Shown here: positions 1-12,204 of the stretch, one piece after another
Position numbering within the stretch: the stretch's first letter is position 1
Layout: each line of letters opens with the position of its first letter
DNA from: Myotis daubentonii
Lineage: Eukaryota; Chordata; Mammalia; Chiroptera; Vespertilionidae
NCBI RefSeq assembly: GCF_963259705.1
Contig: NC_081841.1
Location: 28,137,244-28,201,243 of the forward strand
DNA length: 64,000 nt
Reading direction: 5' to 3'
Notes under the pieces: generated by a model
What the model was told of the DNA's origin: nothing
Seen by the model: only the letters and a program-made list of their open reading frames with translations
The model's database searches: none
Program-made: the position numbers and the translations under genes

Positions 1-582
1 AATTCTGGAAATGGGGCATAGGACTCGAGGATTGTTCAGTGATCAAGAAGAGAAAGCCTGTCACATGCAACCTATAGCATAAGTACACTGTAATCTTAAA
101 ATCTTGAGAGGAAAATGAATAAACACTCAGGTGGAGATAAGTGCAAGTTCAAGGTTGGCCAGTGGCAGAACATTGAAGAGAAGGAGGGCAAAGGCTGGTG
201 CAGATGAACTGCTGGATCCTCCAGCCACTGTCTCAGCGCCAGCGCCTAACAGGAGGAAGCCACTGAATAGAAGTTAAGAGTGAGCAGGCAGAAATACTGC
301 TTCTTCAAATGTCAAAAACACTGTAGAATGAAAAAGTAGCATTCAGAGAAACAATCATTTCCTGGAAAATATTTTGCGCAATATCCTAAATATTTGAACC
401 ATAAAACATATGTATAATTCTTCCTTATGTTTCTCACCATTGCCCCTGGAATACCCTAGAAAAAAATTATACAACCAATTAAACCTCAAAATGATTAACA
501 CAAAAAAATATTTAAATCCTTCTTAAGAGTAATAAATTGTAAAATTTGTTAAAGTTAAGTTTTGCTCAACAATCATAATTAC
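1..582 (-). other. EPS8: EPS8 intron after coding exon 16 (partial)
   Basis: This is the start of the intron that follows the last exon in the window. It is AT-rich. I searched the minus strand for the proline-rich and serine-rich linker that should follow the SH3 domain and did not find it, so the next exon lies outside the window. No repeat was recognised here. Confidence 0.7.
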
Positions 583-726
583 CTGTATGGTATGTGTGTA
601 TGGTGGATCAGCACGCCCCAATCCAGATTCTGTAGGTCTCACAATATCCAAAATGTTATTTGGCACAAATCCAGATTCTCCGTTTGCATTTCGAACTTTC
701 CACCACTGCTTCCTATCATCCAGGAT
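583..726 (-). CDS. EPS8: EPS8 coding exon 16: second half of the SH3 domain
   Basis: This 144-bp, phase 0-0 exon encodes about residues 561-608 of EPS8, a scaffold and actin-capping/bundling protein that acts with ABI1 and SOS1 in Rac signalling and at microvillus and stereocilium tips. It starts ILDDRKQWWKVRN, carrying the SH3 tryptophan pair, and continues with GFVPNNILDIV, the conserved SH3 proline and last strand. It ends in PPYTHTIQ, the start of the proline-rich linker. The acceptor is CAG at 727-729 and the donor is GT at 581-582. Phase and sequence both continue from exon 15. The EPS8 SH3 is unusual in preferring PxxDY ligands such as those of ABI1 and RN-tre; that is family knowledge. 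Confidence 0.96.
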
Positions 727-1293
727 CTGTCATTATGCAAGAAAATAAAGACATCATTTCTGTACCAAAACCAATCTATGAAGGAAATTCAATTTTTTCT
801 TCTAGACCAAGAAACTTTTAGTTTAAACACTCAGTTATAAACTAAGAAAAGAGACTTGGGAGTCATCGTAGATTATGCCCACAACCCTTACTTCACTCAG
901 TGCTGGGTATATTTGTGCCAGGGAACTAGGACAGGAAGAGGGACAATGTTTTCTCTTATTAAAATATAGGGTACATATACATGTGACCTGATAAGTAGCC
1001 TTGATTCTAAAATGAATAAAGCCCAGGAGGAGGAAGAGGGTAAAGTCAGCCCAGAAACTCACCCCCACCTGACCACCCAAAAGAAACCAACTGACCAATA
1101 ACGAACAGATAAAGTACTTGCCCTCCTAAAAAGACACAGGTGCCTAAGCTGCTCTTCCCTTGGTAAAATAAAATGATACTGAAGAATAATTGCCTGACCT
1201 CAACATTTCTTTGAGAAAGGTTTAGGTAAATACCCAAAGAGGAATAGAATAAATCCACTTTACTAAGAGTATGTAAAGGTAAAATGCTACTAC
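727..1293 (-). other. EPS8: EPS8 intron 15/16
   Basis: This 567-bp intron splits the SH3 domain. No mobile element or second gene was recognised in it. The open frames here are random or extensions of the neighbouring exons. Confidence 0.8.
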
Positions 1294-1402
1294 CTCTAAA
1301 ATATTATCCTTTTGAACTGAGAGCTCACTGTTGTTCCTTGCCGCAAAGTCATACTTGGATTTGGCATATTTCTTGGGTTGTGTTACTTGTGGATCATAAT
1401 TT
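1294..1402 (-). CDS. EPS8: EPS8 coding exon 15: first half of the SH3 domain
   Basis: This 109-bp exon (residues about 524-560) reads NYDPQVTQPKKYAKSKYDF, then AARNNSELSVQKDNILE. The KYDF stretch is the SH3 ALYDY-type motif and the acidic SEL...KDN stretch is the RT loop. The acceptor is TATAG at 1403 and the donor GTAGTA begins at 1293. The first base completes the arginine codon begun in exon 14. The SH3 is therefore encoded by exons 15 and 16, joined between glutamate 560 and isoleucine 561. Confidence 0.96.
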
Positions 1403-4400
1403 CTATAAAAAGAAAGAAAAAAGATTATTCTGCTAGCTCTTCCTACAGGGTGAAAGCAGAAGTAAAACACTAAGGCAAGTCAATTCCTACCAGGAAACAT
1501 TCTGACATTATTTTGACCATAGTTTAGTTTTATGATATTTGATAGAATATGAAAATTAAAAGAAACTTTGGACTTTTCATTATTAAAATGAACAAACTAT
1601 GGCTAGGGCAAAAATATGTAAATATGTAATGCGAACTGACAAGGCTAGTTGGCACTAAGCCAAATCTAGACTGCAAGTCTGAATTATTTAACCACTAAAT
1701 ATACATTGTGGATATTGCTTTGTTAATTATCTTCTACCATGAAAGAATTAGGATAAAGATCAATGTTAAATTTTTAGATTTTAAAGAAAAATCAATAAAA
1801 ACAATTTTTTAAGATGAAAAAAAAAGATCAATGTTAGCATTTTACATAAAATTAAAGGAGACTGAAAATAGTTTCCATAGTGGTAACTTCAATTATATGT
1901 TGATTTCACTATTCAAGTAACGTTTTCAATTTATTAACCAAATATATATTTAAGAATTATGACTGTCCAAGTTTAGGAAAGCTTTATCCATTTATCTAAA
2001 TTGCAAGGGAAGGTATGGATTAAGTACAAACCAATAACACTTCCAAATTAATTAAATAATTTACTATAAACTTACTTTAATAGGAAGAACATAAGAATTC
2101 TATATTTAAAAAAATAAAACTTTCTTAATAAACCAAATACTTCTTTTAATCATTAACTTACCATTAATAGATTTAACAACATAATTAAAATAGGTTTGTA
2201 TATAATACAATAAAACCTGATATATATCAATAATGAACTAATATTATTTTCTTCATTTTAATAATAAAACAACTTTAACCGTTATGAATTAATTTTACTC
2301 CCTAATCTTCTCCTCCATTTACATCCCCACATTTCCTCACACATCTCTACAAGATGAAAAGCAACAGGGACTAAAATGGCTCGTCATCCTTCTCCGCTTA
2401 ACGTGGTCATTCTCTTTGCTGCCAACCAAGATCCTCTGGAATGATGAGTCACAGCAGGAGCTGTAAGATAGCTACAGACACAATATGTTCTGTCCCCATA
2501 GGTAAATGGTTCTTCTTAGATTGTGACTCCAGAACAAGAGGTTCAGGGACAAAGGAAAAAGATGAGCTGTAAGATATGCTATTGGCTATTCTTGGTATAC
2601 TTAAAAAATGAGAAAAAGTCAAATCATTATTATATATTATTAATAATGAGAATTCTAAATTGTGTTCCATGGATTTCCCATCCTTATCTCTAGTTATATG
2701 ATCCTAACTATTAAGATTTCATTGGGAGTGGGGGGAAGAGGATAAGATTCAATCACTCCCAAACTTACAAAAACAGTTTCTATCTTTCCTCCCTCGTGTT
2801 CTTCTCTCCTACGATCTGGAAAATAAGCACAACTGACAAAGCAGAGCTGAGTACCATCACACTGTTAAAAAAACTTTCTGCCACTGTGCACTGAGTCTGC
2901 AGGTTGAAGAGGTTTTGGCTGCATTTCTCCTTTAAGTTTTTGCTATCTTGGGTGTCTCAGAAGCAATTGCCCAGCATGCACTTACAAAATACTTCAGAAT
3001 TTACAAATCTTCAGTTTCTCGCTTTCTCTAGATTAAACCTGGGTATACACTGACCATAGCTATCAGTTTGAAAAATCACACCTTGTAATTTTTCAGATGT
3101 ACCAAAGTCTCCTTAAAGACCTGGAATGTATAAAAATGATATGGTCTCTGTTTCTGATTTGGAGTAATAGATATACATTTAATATAGAGTAGACATGGAG
3201 AAAGCAATGACCCAAGACTTCTCTAAAACACTACTTGCTTTTGAATGGCAGTAAACTATAATCCTTCAAAGGTGAGGGCTGTAAATTCAACAGGTGATTT
3301 CCCTAATGACATAGTAATTTCACTGAACAGTGAATATACTTCAAACGGCATTTACTGTATTCTTGGCATATAACAGAGTTTAAGATGAATAATAATTATT
3401 ATAAAAACAAATTCCAACCCTGTGTATTTCATATCAGATGAGAACTTTCAGTTTTTACAAAAGTGATGACAAATTTTCTTAGCAACACAGATAATTAATG
3501 ACCCGGGTGTCTATCAACTATACAGCCCCTATTATAACAGCCCAGCTGAGAGGTGGGCTCCATAAAGACAACTGAGTTATATGGTCTACCCACTACCCAC
3601 CGTGTTTTTCAAACATTCTTTCTGTGGCTAAATTATGGTAACTCTAAGGTCTATTGAATATCCCTTCATGAAATTTTCATCACTAAATTCCATTTTAATT
3701 TATTATTCAGAAAGGTTACTAAAACAAACCTTATGAAATTCACCACAATAGTCTCTAAATGAGGTAAAATATGTAATAACTTTTAAAAGAATGTCCCTTA
3801 CATCATCTGTGATATATAAAATTCCATGAGAAAACTGACGCTGTTTTCTAGTTACCTAACAGTGAAAAACCATCCCAATTTACTGGAGTTATGAAACAAA
3901 AGGAAAAGGTAAGAATCACTAATCTGAAATAACTTCTTGATTATTGACAACTAAGGTAGAAACAAAGGAAGAAAAAATATGAGGATGAGTAATGATTAGT
4001 CAAGAAGAATTTCAATGAAATAACTTTTAAACTTCAAAAGTGATTTTTCATGTATATCTACTAAAATTGCACCTAAAATCAAAAAGTATTTCATGTTGAC
4101 ATTTTCAAAATGTGTTATTCATTCCTGACTCTTCTTTGCACTCAATTAGAATAATACCTGTATAATTTTCACACCTTTTAGTTAAATATTATCTATGTCA
4201 TCATTCCCAACAGAATATCACCTTCTTTAGATTCTATTAAGAAAAGAGCATACTGGAAAAATAAATAAATAAATAAATAAATAAGACACTCATGGTGAGT
4301 GAGGCTTTGAGATAGGAGAGCACAGAACAAGCTCTCTACCCCACTTCATCGGAGTGATCATTTTCCCATATCCTTGCTACCAACATTTCACCTTTCCTTT

Positions 4401-5043
4401 GTCTTATATGGGTTGGCCTCTGTGTCAACCTCACTTGTCGAGGCTGGAAAACAAGATTGAAAGAGTGAACCTATTCCAATTCCTTTATTTCTTACCCATC
4501 TCAATTTCCCATCTCTGCCTATATTAAATTTTTTAAGAGAGAAATTTGGGGAAATTAATAAAATGTAAAACTGGAAAGTGAGAATACAGTAAGACAAACT
4601 GGTAAAATGGTAAATAAGGCATTGACTCCATTAAAATATTTAGTTTATCTTTAGTTTAAATATTTCTATATAAAGAAAGATTTGTTTGTTTATGGAGAGA
4701 AAAGATGAAAATTATTTCCTCTAAAAGATACCGAGCTGGTAGAGACCATCTGGTGCAAACAGTTGAGAATGTTAAAGCCATTCTTCTTAATTCACATATT
4801 TTGTCAGAAACATCATCTTAAGGAGAGAAAGTCATCCAAAGGCAGTTATGCTACGTTAGAACTGTGGACTGGAGGTTTTATTCATCAAAGCCAGTTCTAT
4901 GATGGAACAGCTGAAACTTTACAAACGACTGACAGATGGACAGTTTAAAGCTGTAGTGAACAATGCAGACACTGGCATCTCTATTTGCACTAAATCAGAG
5001 ACAGTCCTCCACAGCTCTCCCAATGATGCCCATGGAATATTAC
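1403..5043 (-). other. EPS8: EPS8 intron 14/15
   Basis: This 3.6-kb AT-rich intron has no recognisable young mobile element apart from a short AAAT repeat near 4260. I found no exon-like frame with homology. Old, diverged repeats may be present but cannot be called by eye. Confidence 0.7.
4256..4284. repeat. (AAAT)n microsatellite
   Basis: About seven copies of AAAT in a row lie inside intron 14/15, with no target-site duplication to tie them to a SINE tail. Confidence 0.9.
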
Positions 5044-5180
5044 CTATCTACATGGCGATTAGGCGTTGGCTTAAAAGCAGCAGCAGTGTCCCCTTGGTCC
5101 AGATGGGGCCCTCTTGTGTAAATGCTATTGAATGCATACCCCTCAGGTGGAGGTGGAAAGTACTCTGATGCACTGGATTG
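5044..5180 (-). CDS. EPS8: EPS8 coding exon 14: linker before the SH3 domain
   Basis: This 137-bp exon (residues about 479-524) contains QSSASEYFPPPPEGYAF, then NSIYTRGPHLDQG, AAAFKP and NRHVDR. The acceptor is CAG at 5181-5183 and the donor is GTAATA beginning at 5043. The segment links the helical middle region to the SH3 domain and is less conserved than the flanking exons. A run of four prolines follows the SEYF motif. The last two bases are the first two of an arginine codon completed by exon 15. Confidence 0.94.
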
Positions 5181-5440
5181 CTGAAAGACAGGGAAGGAGA
5201 GATTAAAGAATCACCAACATTAATTAACTGAATGAGCACTGACCTCAATCAATACGAACACTCCGCTATACTGTGATCAGTTTCATTTTCAAGTGGTTGC
5301 CCATTAAGTTAATAACCATTAAGTGAATAAATTATGAAACAAGGTAGATACATTTTGTCCAAGACCTACTTATAATAAGAAAAGTAATTAGAGCAAAGGC
5401 TAAATCTTAACTCTGGAAATGTCCAGGTATAAAAACAATA

Positions 5441-5638
5441 CAAGCATAACTCGGAGATACTGCGGGTTTGGTTCCAGACCACTGCAATAAAGCCAGTACC
5501 CAATAAAGCAACTAGTAATATTTTTGCTGTTGAATGGTCTGGCCTTCAATTTGTAAAAAACAAACAAACAAAACAAAAAACCCCACAACATCTGTGAAGA
5601 GCAATAAAGCGAGGCACAATAAAATGAAGTACGCCTAT
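5441..5638 (+). mobile_element. Tigger/pogo-type nonautonomous DNA transposon
   Basis: The left end (AAGCATAACTCGGAGATAC) and the right end (AGGCACAATAAAATGAAG, then ACGCCTATA) match the inverted ends of the Tigger1 family. The inside is deleted, with no transposase frame. A poly(CAAA) stretch sits near the middle. This is an old, mammal-wide class of relic. Confidence 0.75.
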
Positions 5639-6489
5639 ACATTCCTTCCTCAGGAATTTCAGTACTAGGTGATTTTAGGATTAGGCAGACTTTAAGAGCT
5701 TATATAAAATAAAAGTGGTTTAAAAATAACAACAAAGCCCTTAACCCTTGCTTTCTATGTTTAAGAAGCAGTCCTTTACCACTAGCAAGGTAAATATTGC
5801 CACATGAAAATCATTTGAACTCTGTGCATTGAAATTATACCACCTTCTCATTTTTCTTATTATTTAAAATGTACACAGAAACTATTTTGTATTATTTTTT
5901 AAATGGCAGCACTATTATCAGATTTACTGTTGAGGAGAACATAAAAGGCAGAAACACATTGATCTTAACAGTCAATAGTCCAGAAGGAGACAATGTCAGA
6001 GTCACTTCCTTTTGCAGTTAACACAATTCGGACATGGGCTTACTGGACTAACCAAGGGAGACTGAGGACTATGGTTTCACTGAACAGCATGCTTCTAAAA
6101 TTATGGGGAAAAACAAAGAAACAAAACAAAAAAACACACACACATTCACCTAAAGATTTTGTACTGCTACCTTTTGTAAAGTGAGGTCTGGGGGATACAT
6201 GACAGACTCTGAAGCACTAGGATTCCTTGGCTATTTCAATTGTTTATGTAATCCTTGGGGTAAAATATTTAAAACCGGGAATGGTTTAAAAAATTACTGG
6301 CACATGTTTAATATAGTTATTTCTAATGACAAAGTTGGCAGGAGTAGGGCTGAGTTTATCACAGACTGAGCAGATGCGGTGTCTCCACGGTCCAGTGTTG
6401 ATATTTAAATACCCATATCATATTATTGATAGGAACTATATGAGGATGCTGCACTTAACACACAAATAAAATTAAACCATTTCCACCAT

Positions 6490-7610
6490 TTGATTACCTT
6501 AGCAAACCATCAACAAAGTGAAAAGGCAATCTATGAAGTGGGAGAAAATATTTGCAAATCCAAAATGCATAAAGAACTCATACAACTCATTAGCCAAAAA
6601 ACAAAATCCAATTAAAAAATGGGCAGAGGAACTGTACAGACATTTTCTCAAACAAGTCGTACAAACAGTCAACAGGTACATGAAAAGGCACTTAGCATCA
6701 CTAATCATCAGGGAAATCTAAATCAAAACCACATAAGATACCACCTTCCACCTGTTAGGATGGCTATTATAAAAAAAGACATACAATAACAAAATGTTGA
6801 CAAAGGTGTAGAGACAAGGAAACTCTTGTGCTGTTGTTGGGAATGTAAATTGGTATAGTCATTATGGAAAATAGTATGGAGGTTCCTCAAAAATCAAAAA
6901 TAAAACTACTATATGACTCAGCTGTCCCATTACTGGGTATATTACTGAAGAAAACAAAATTAGGGTCTTGAAGAGATATCTGCACTCTGATGTACATTTC
7001 AGCATTATTCACAATAGCTAAGATATGGAAACAGCCTAGGCATCCATCAATAGATGAGTAGATAAGGGAGATGTGGTATGTATATGTATGCGTATAAGAT
7101 ATACATATGTTACAATGGGATATTACTCAGCCATGAAATATAAGGAAATTCCACCATTTGCAACAACATGGATGGATGAACCTTGAGGGCATTATGCTAA
7201 GCAAAATGAGCCACACAGCAAAAGACAAATATTGCATGGTATCACTTACATGTGGAACCTTAAAAAAAAAAAAAAAAGGTCAAACTCATAGAAATAGAAA
7301 AATGGTTGCCAGGGGCTGGGGGATGTAAGAAGTTGGTGAAAGGGTATAAACTTTCGGCTATGAAAGGCTTGAGGATCTAATGTAAAACATGGTGACTACA
7401 ATTTATAACATTGTACTATATAATTCAAATTTGCTAAAAGAGTCGAACTTAAATATTCTCAACAACAAAGATAAATAAATATGTGAGGTCATGGATGTGT
7501 TGATGTTAACTAGATGGTAGTGATGCTTTACATAAAGATACTTTAAATATCTTACTTTTTTGTGAATTATACCTCAATAAAGCTGAAAAATAAAATAGAA
7601 AACAAATAGC
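6490..7610 (+). mobile_element. L1 3' fragment (old L1M-like)
   Basis: The sequence has the usual order of the end of ORF2 and the 3' UTR of old mammalian L1. It starts with a TGGGCAGAGGA-type segment, then CACTAATCATCAGGGAAA, AATAGTATGGAGGTTCCTC, ATATTACTCAGCCATGAA and AACAACATGGATGGATGAA, and finishes in an A-rich end. Stops and indels are frequent, so it is inactive. It is in the sense direction on the plus strand, opposite to EPS8. Confidence 0.85.
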
Positions 7611-7671
7611 TTAATTCAGTTTATCATTTCCCAAGGACAGAGCAGAGGAATTAGATGATTAGTCAATTTTT

Positions 7672-7889
7672 TTAAAAAATATATTTTATTGATTTTTTAC
7701 AGAGAGGAAGGGAGAGAGATAGAGAGTTAGAAACATCGATGGGAGAGAAACATCGATCAGCCACCTCCTGCACATCTCCCACTGGGGATGTGCCCGCAAC
7801 CCAGGTACATGCCCTTGACCGGAATCGAACCTGGGACCCCTCAGTCCGCAGGCCGACGCTCTATCCACTGAGCCAAACCGGTTTCGGCA
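7672..7889 (-). mobile_element. Ves SINE
   Basis: This is a reversed tRNA-derived SINE. Read on the minus strand it has the A box (TGGCTCAGTGGATAGAGCG), the B box (GGTTCGATTCCGG), a pyrimidine-rich body and an A-rich tail. It is flanked by the direct repeat ATTAGTCAATTTTT at 7658-7671 and 7890-7903, which marks recent L1-driven insertion. Confidence 0.95.
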
Positions 7890-8920
7890 ATTAGTCAATT
7901 TTTCATTGAAGGCTGTTATAAATATAGGGAGGAGTTCAAGAACCTGTTGGAGTCACCCACAGAGTGAAGCAACCAGTATGAGATCACCGGGCCCTGAGAG
8001 TGAAGGGAGTGTCAGGAGGAGGAGGAATTATGCCAAGTGACGCTGACGACCACACACCCTCGTGTGGACCTGCTGCTGGCTCAGCGGAAGTAAAGGCGGG
8101 CACTGCCACCGTGTTTGTCACTCCACTTCACCTATGCCTTCGATTCCAAACAAAACCTGAGTCAGCCAAGGCTTGCCCTGAATGTATTCATAAAAGTAGC
8201 AATAAAGAGTAATAAAATCTCTCTTCTGGGAATGACTACATTCCTTACGCATTTTAAGTCATCAGTACTTGGCTTTTCAACAAAATCTTAGGGTATAAAA
8301 TTTCCTAGAAATGCTAGCAGGTGCCTTTCTTTTTTTAAAAAAAAAAAATCTCTGAAAAATCATTTATAACCAGAAAATGAGATAATGCATTATAAGGAAG
8401 GATTGTCAATAATTATTATTTTAAAATTACTTACTAAATGAGAGGGAGTAACTTTTACACTCGAAGTCCCAAATACATTACCCTCTCTTTAAATACATGC
8501 ACAAACTAAAAAAGAACTCACAAAAGTGAATTTCTTAGGCATAATTATAAAGTAGATGTATTTTCTTATTTAATATATGAAGACTGTAAGCTGAAAATCT
8601 CTATAATTTGAAAATAGTCAGCTGTAACTATAGCAACAGCAAGAGTAACATAATTTCATGTTTGATTACATTTATTCCTCTAAAAACTCTGCTCTCTATG
8701 AGAAAAAAAACTCATAGTGATGAGGTCTAAACTATGAAATTACAGACAGGGTTGTATGCCTGCCAACCACTGCCCAGAACTCTGAGGTCATCTTCTTAAT
8801 CACTCAGTTGGAGGGAAGGGCAGTTACGGACTCCACCTAAACCGTTCGTTATATGCAGCCAGAGGAAAAAGTCACATTAGAAAAAAATTATTTTCAAAGC
8901 AGTATGTTTGCTTTATTTTT

Positions 8921-9138
8921 TTAATATATATTTTTTATTGATTTCAGAGAGGAAGGGAGAGGAAGAGAGAGCTAGAAACATCAATGATGAGAGAGAATAA
9001 TTGATTGGCTGCCTTTTGCACGCCCCACACTGGGGATTGAGCCCTCAATCCGGACATGTGACCTTGACTGGAATCGAACCCAGGACCCTTCAGTCCAGAG
9101 ACCAAGGCTCTATCCACTGAGCCAAACCGGCCAGGGCA
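8921..9138 (-). mobile_element. Ves SINE
   Basis: This is a reversed, somewhat diverged Ves SINE flanked by a 15-bp direct repeat, GTTTGCTTTATTTTT, at 8906-8920 and 9139-9153. The tRNA-like head is at the right end. Confidence 0.95.
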
Positions 9139-9808
9139 GTTTGCTTTATTTTTAAAGTTTCAGAATTTAACAAACTTTCTATAATATGGTTATTGTCTAA
9201 GGGAATAATTTTAAGAAATTAAACTTACATAAATTTTCTCTTTAAAAGTAAGGGTTTACTCTGGTTTGTTAATTCATTCATTGATATCATATCTACCACA
9301 TTATAAATAGCACAGTAGTCCAAGAACATTAATCTAAGAAATTAAATAAAGAAAATGAGTAGGACTTCAAGGAAGACCTTTCCCAAACTAGACTTCATTC
9401 TTCTAATTACTTCTAATCATCCTATTCGATTTGATTTGGCATTAAGCAATGTTCAACTTTATTTTCTGATAGAACAAGAAGAGTCATAGCAAAATCATTT
9501 TTAAGGAATATAAAGAGGTAACATACCCAATTTCAATATTTTAATTTGCTCCCCAAAGAGGTGTACTCTGTAGCTTACTAAGTATATAAAAGATACAATA
9601 GATTTTATTACCTCCTGAAGGTATAAGTAATAGTGTTATAAATGATCATTTGAAGCTGGGGCTTCCTCCTAGCCAGGCTGATAGGACCCCAGAGGTTTGA
9701 AACTAGGCAAAAAGAAAAAGAAAACGAAAAAAAAAATGGAAGGCTGGAAGGGATGATATGGACTCATGTTGGGCTTCACAGAGAAACAGAAACCGTAACA
9801 ACAAAGAG

Positions 9809-9830
9809 GGGAGAGAGAGAGAGAGAGAGG
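9809..9830. repeat. (GA)n microsatellite
   Basis: This is a short GA run about 130 bases past the donor of exon 13, on the transcript side. Confidence 0.85.
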
Positions 9831-9957
9831 TAACTAAGGACAGAACATTTCATCACTGATTCTAGAATATCTTCAGATAAAAAGAGAACTCAGTGGAATA
9901 TTAAGAAAATGCACAGATCATGGTATTCTCTGCAAAAGTATGTTTAAAAACCTTCAC

Positions 9958-10141
9958 CTCTGTGGAATATCTTTTTGCTTCATGTCTGTGTTGATGTTCT
10001 GCTACATTTGCCACAGTGCCAGCCAACTGATAAAGGTCTTGTTCCAGTGGAGCTCCCATGAAGTTCAGCATGGGCGGCTCCCAGCCACTGCGGAACCGTG
10101 GGACATATGGTGCAATAAACTGTTCTTTTGGCCACTCTGTT
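9958..10141 (-). CDS. EPS8: EPS8 coding exon 13: middle region
   Basis: This 184-bp exon (residues about 417-478) encodes TEWPKEQFIAPYVPRFRSGW, then EPPMLNFMGAPLEQDLYQL and a helical stretch ending AKRYSTE. The acceptor is CTACAG ending at 10142 and the donor GTGAAG begins at 9957. The first base completes an arginine codon from exon 12. This is one of the most strongly conserved parts of the EPS8 family. The segment has no named catalytic role. Confidence 0.96.
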
Positions 10142-11118
10142 CTGTAGGACATTAAGGTGTACAAAAAATAAAATTAAGAAATGTATTCATGCTCAAGATT
10201 ATCTTTAGTAAGGCTAGCTATAAAACACAAACACAAATGCACAAAACAACAAAAACGGTGCATACCTAACCTGCTTTCCCTTCACCAAAAAGGCAAACAT
10301 GTTCACCTCATATTTAATACATATAAAATGAAAGGAGGATTGAATTCTGCTTTATTACCTGTTTTTACACCATGCCTCAAATCCCCATTCATTCAACTTT
10401 TAAACATGGGTATATGTTTTCGAAAATTTGGGAAAGGACCAACGTGAAACTAGAAATGTGCTAAGTATTCAGAACATAAACTTCTCTAGTATCTAAAGTA
10501 GTTTCTGATTGTCATCTTTCCCTTCATTCTCTCCCATCATTCTGAAACCTCCTGATATTGGATATATTTTTCAAAAGAGAAACAGCAGAGAATGTTCTTA
10601 AGGTTTATGATTTTTTAAGTTATGAAGTCCCCAAAAATGAAACATTGCTGATTTTGTAAATTAAATGTATCAGCAACATTTTAATAAGTAAAATCAAGTT
10701 AGGACTTGTCTGTAATCACTATCATTATCCATTCATTTTTTAATGACTTTGAGTGACACTTATTTCTACAAGCCCCTAATCACTCATGAACCATAAAAAT
10801 AACTAGGACAGAAATTATAGCTTCATTTCTGCTAAAATCTGTTTATCTTTCACACCGGATTTAATTCTTCAGATTATATTTCTACTTTAATGAAATTAGC
10901 CATTGCATCCAGATTATTATGTACCTTCATGATAATTTTTATCTTTATGAGTTTTTAAGTCAGTGTATTCATTTCCTAATACTCTTAGAATTAAAATAGC
11001 TTTTTCAGGCTGATCATAAAATCATAATATACATAAATCTAGTAGGTTTAAGAAATCTATTTAATGAGTTTTTACATGATATAATATAAACATAGTATGA
11101 TATAGGGTTATATTAATA

Positions 11119-11307
11119 ATAGAGGCCTGGTGTGTGCACGGATTCGTGCACCAGTGGGGTCCCTCAGCCTGGCCTGTGGGGATTGGGCCTAAACCAGCAG
11201 TCAGACAGACATTCCCCGAGGGCTCCCAGATTGTGAGAGGGCACAGGACAGGCTGAGGGACCAGCCCCCTCCCACGCCATTCACGGATCTGTGCACCCGG
11301 CCTCTAG
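11119..11307. mobile_element. Short Helitron with 3'-type termini at both ends
   Basis: The right end, TGCACCCGGCCTCTAG followed by T, is a HeliBat 3' end with its hairpin just inside. The left end, AGAGGCCTGGTG followed by ATTCGTGCACC, is the same kind of end in reverse. TCCCTCAGCCTG recurs inverted inside each arm. No 5' TC...TATAATAAAAG end is present. It could be an element that captured a second 3' end, or two elements deleted into one. Confidence 0.75.
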
Positions 11308-11589
11308 TATTTTCAATATAAAAACAACTGCGTGCTTTTAAAGAGCTTTCTGCTTGGTAAAACATTCAACATGTAAACCATATCCTAACACAAGCAGTTG
11401 CCAAAGTCCAAATGGTTTGGATTTTGGGAATGGTCTATATGTTTCAATAGAAAAAGGAAAACAAAATAGAGAACTGGGCCATTACTTTTAGGCTAGCCCT
11501 TTCAAAAGCATTAGGAAGACAAGCTTGTAAGTGACCATAGTGAGTGATTCCCTCCTTAAGTATTGACAGAAATAAAAAGGCTTGGAAAG

Positions 11590-11809
11590 CCCTAGCTGGT
11601 TTGGCTCAGTGGATAAAGCGTCAGCCTGCAGACTGAAGCATCCTGGGTTCAATTCCGGTCAAGGGCATATGCCTGGTTGAGAGCTCGATCCCCAGTGGGG
11701 ATCGTGCAGGAGGCAGCCAATCAATGATTCTCTCTCATCATTGATGTTTCTATCTCTCTCTCCCTCTCCTTTCCTCTCTGAATCAATAAAAATATTTTTA
11801 AAAAAAAAA
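11590..11809 (+). mobile_element. Ves SINE
   Basis: This is a plus-strand Ves copy with a tRNA-like head (TTTGGCTCAGTGGATAAAGC) and an A-rich tail. It is flanked by the near-identical repeats AGGCTTGGAAA and AGACTTGGAAA. Some changes in the B box suggest an older copy. Confidence 0.93.
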
Positions 11810-11984
11810 GACTTGGAAAAATAAGGAAAGCAAAATTATTTATTCATGTGTAATGAATGAAAAGAGAAACATTTTTATTACTTGCTTTGCTCAGCAAACT
11901 TGAACACTGCAATTGTTAATGATTTGTTTTCCACAATCACTTTATTGACAAGATACAATTCTTAAAATTTTTCCCTCCTCCTTT

Positions 11985-12135
11985 CCATTTCCACACCACA
12001 ATTCTAGTCCCAGATCTGACTTTGGGTGGTAAACACACAATGCAATATACAGATGATGTATTATAGAATTGTACAACTGAAACCTATATAATTTTATTAA
12101 CCAATATCACCCCAATACATTTAATAGAAAATTTA
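11985..12135 (+). mobile_element. L1 3' end fragment
   Basis: The stretch ending GTACAACTGAAACCTATA, then TTATTAACCAATATCACC, matches the end of another L1 in this window (near 34380). Only the 3' UTR remains. Confidence 0.65.
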
Positions 12136-12204
12136 AAAAAATAATGAACTACAGCATTATCATCTAAAGGGGCCTCTTCGCCTCTAGTTACTTCTGTTCT
12201 TGTT

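Larger units (their letters stand above)
5181..9957 (-). other. EPS8: EPS8 intron 13/14
   Basis: This 4.8-kb intron holds a Tigger-type fragment, a 3' L1 fragment, two Ves SINEs and a GA repeat, listed separately. The stretch 7970-8215 is noticeably richer in GC and ends near an AATAAA-like run. I could not assign it to a gene or repeat. Confidence 0.75.

Noticed and set aside
7686..7898. Recurrent 60-90 codon frames such as FGSVDRASACGL
   Set aside because: The same peptide occurs at each Ves SINE on either strand; it is translation of the tRNA-like head.
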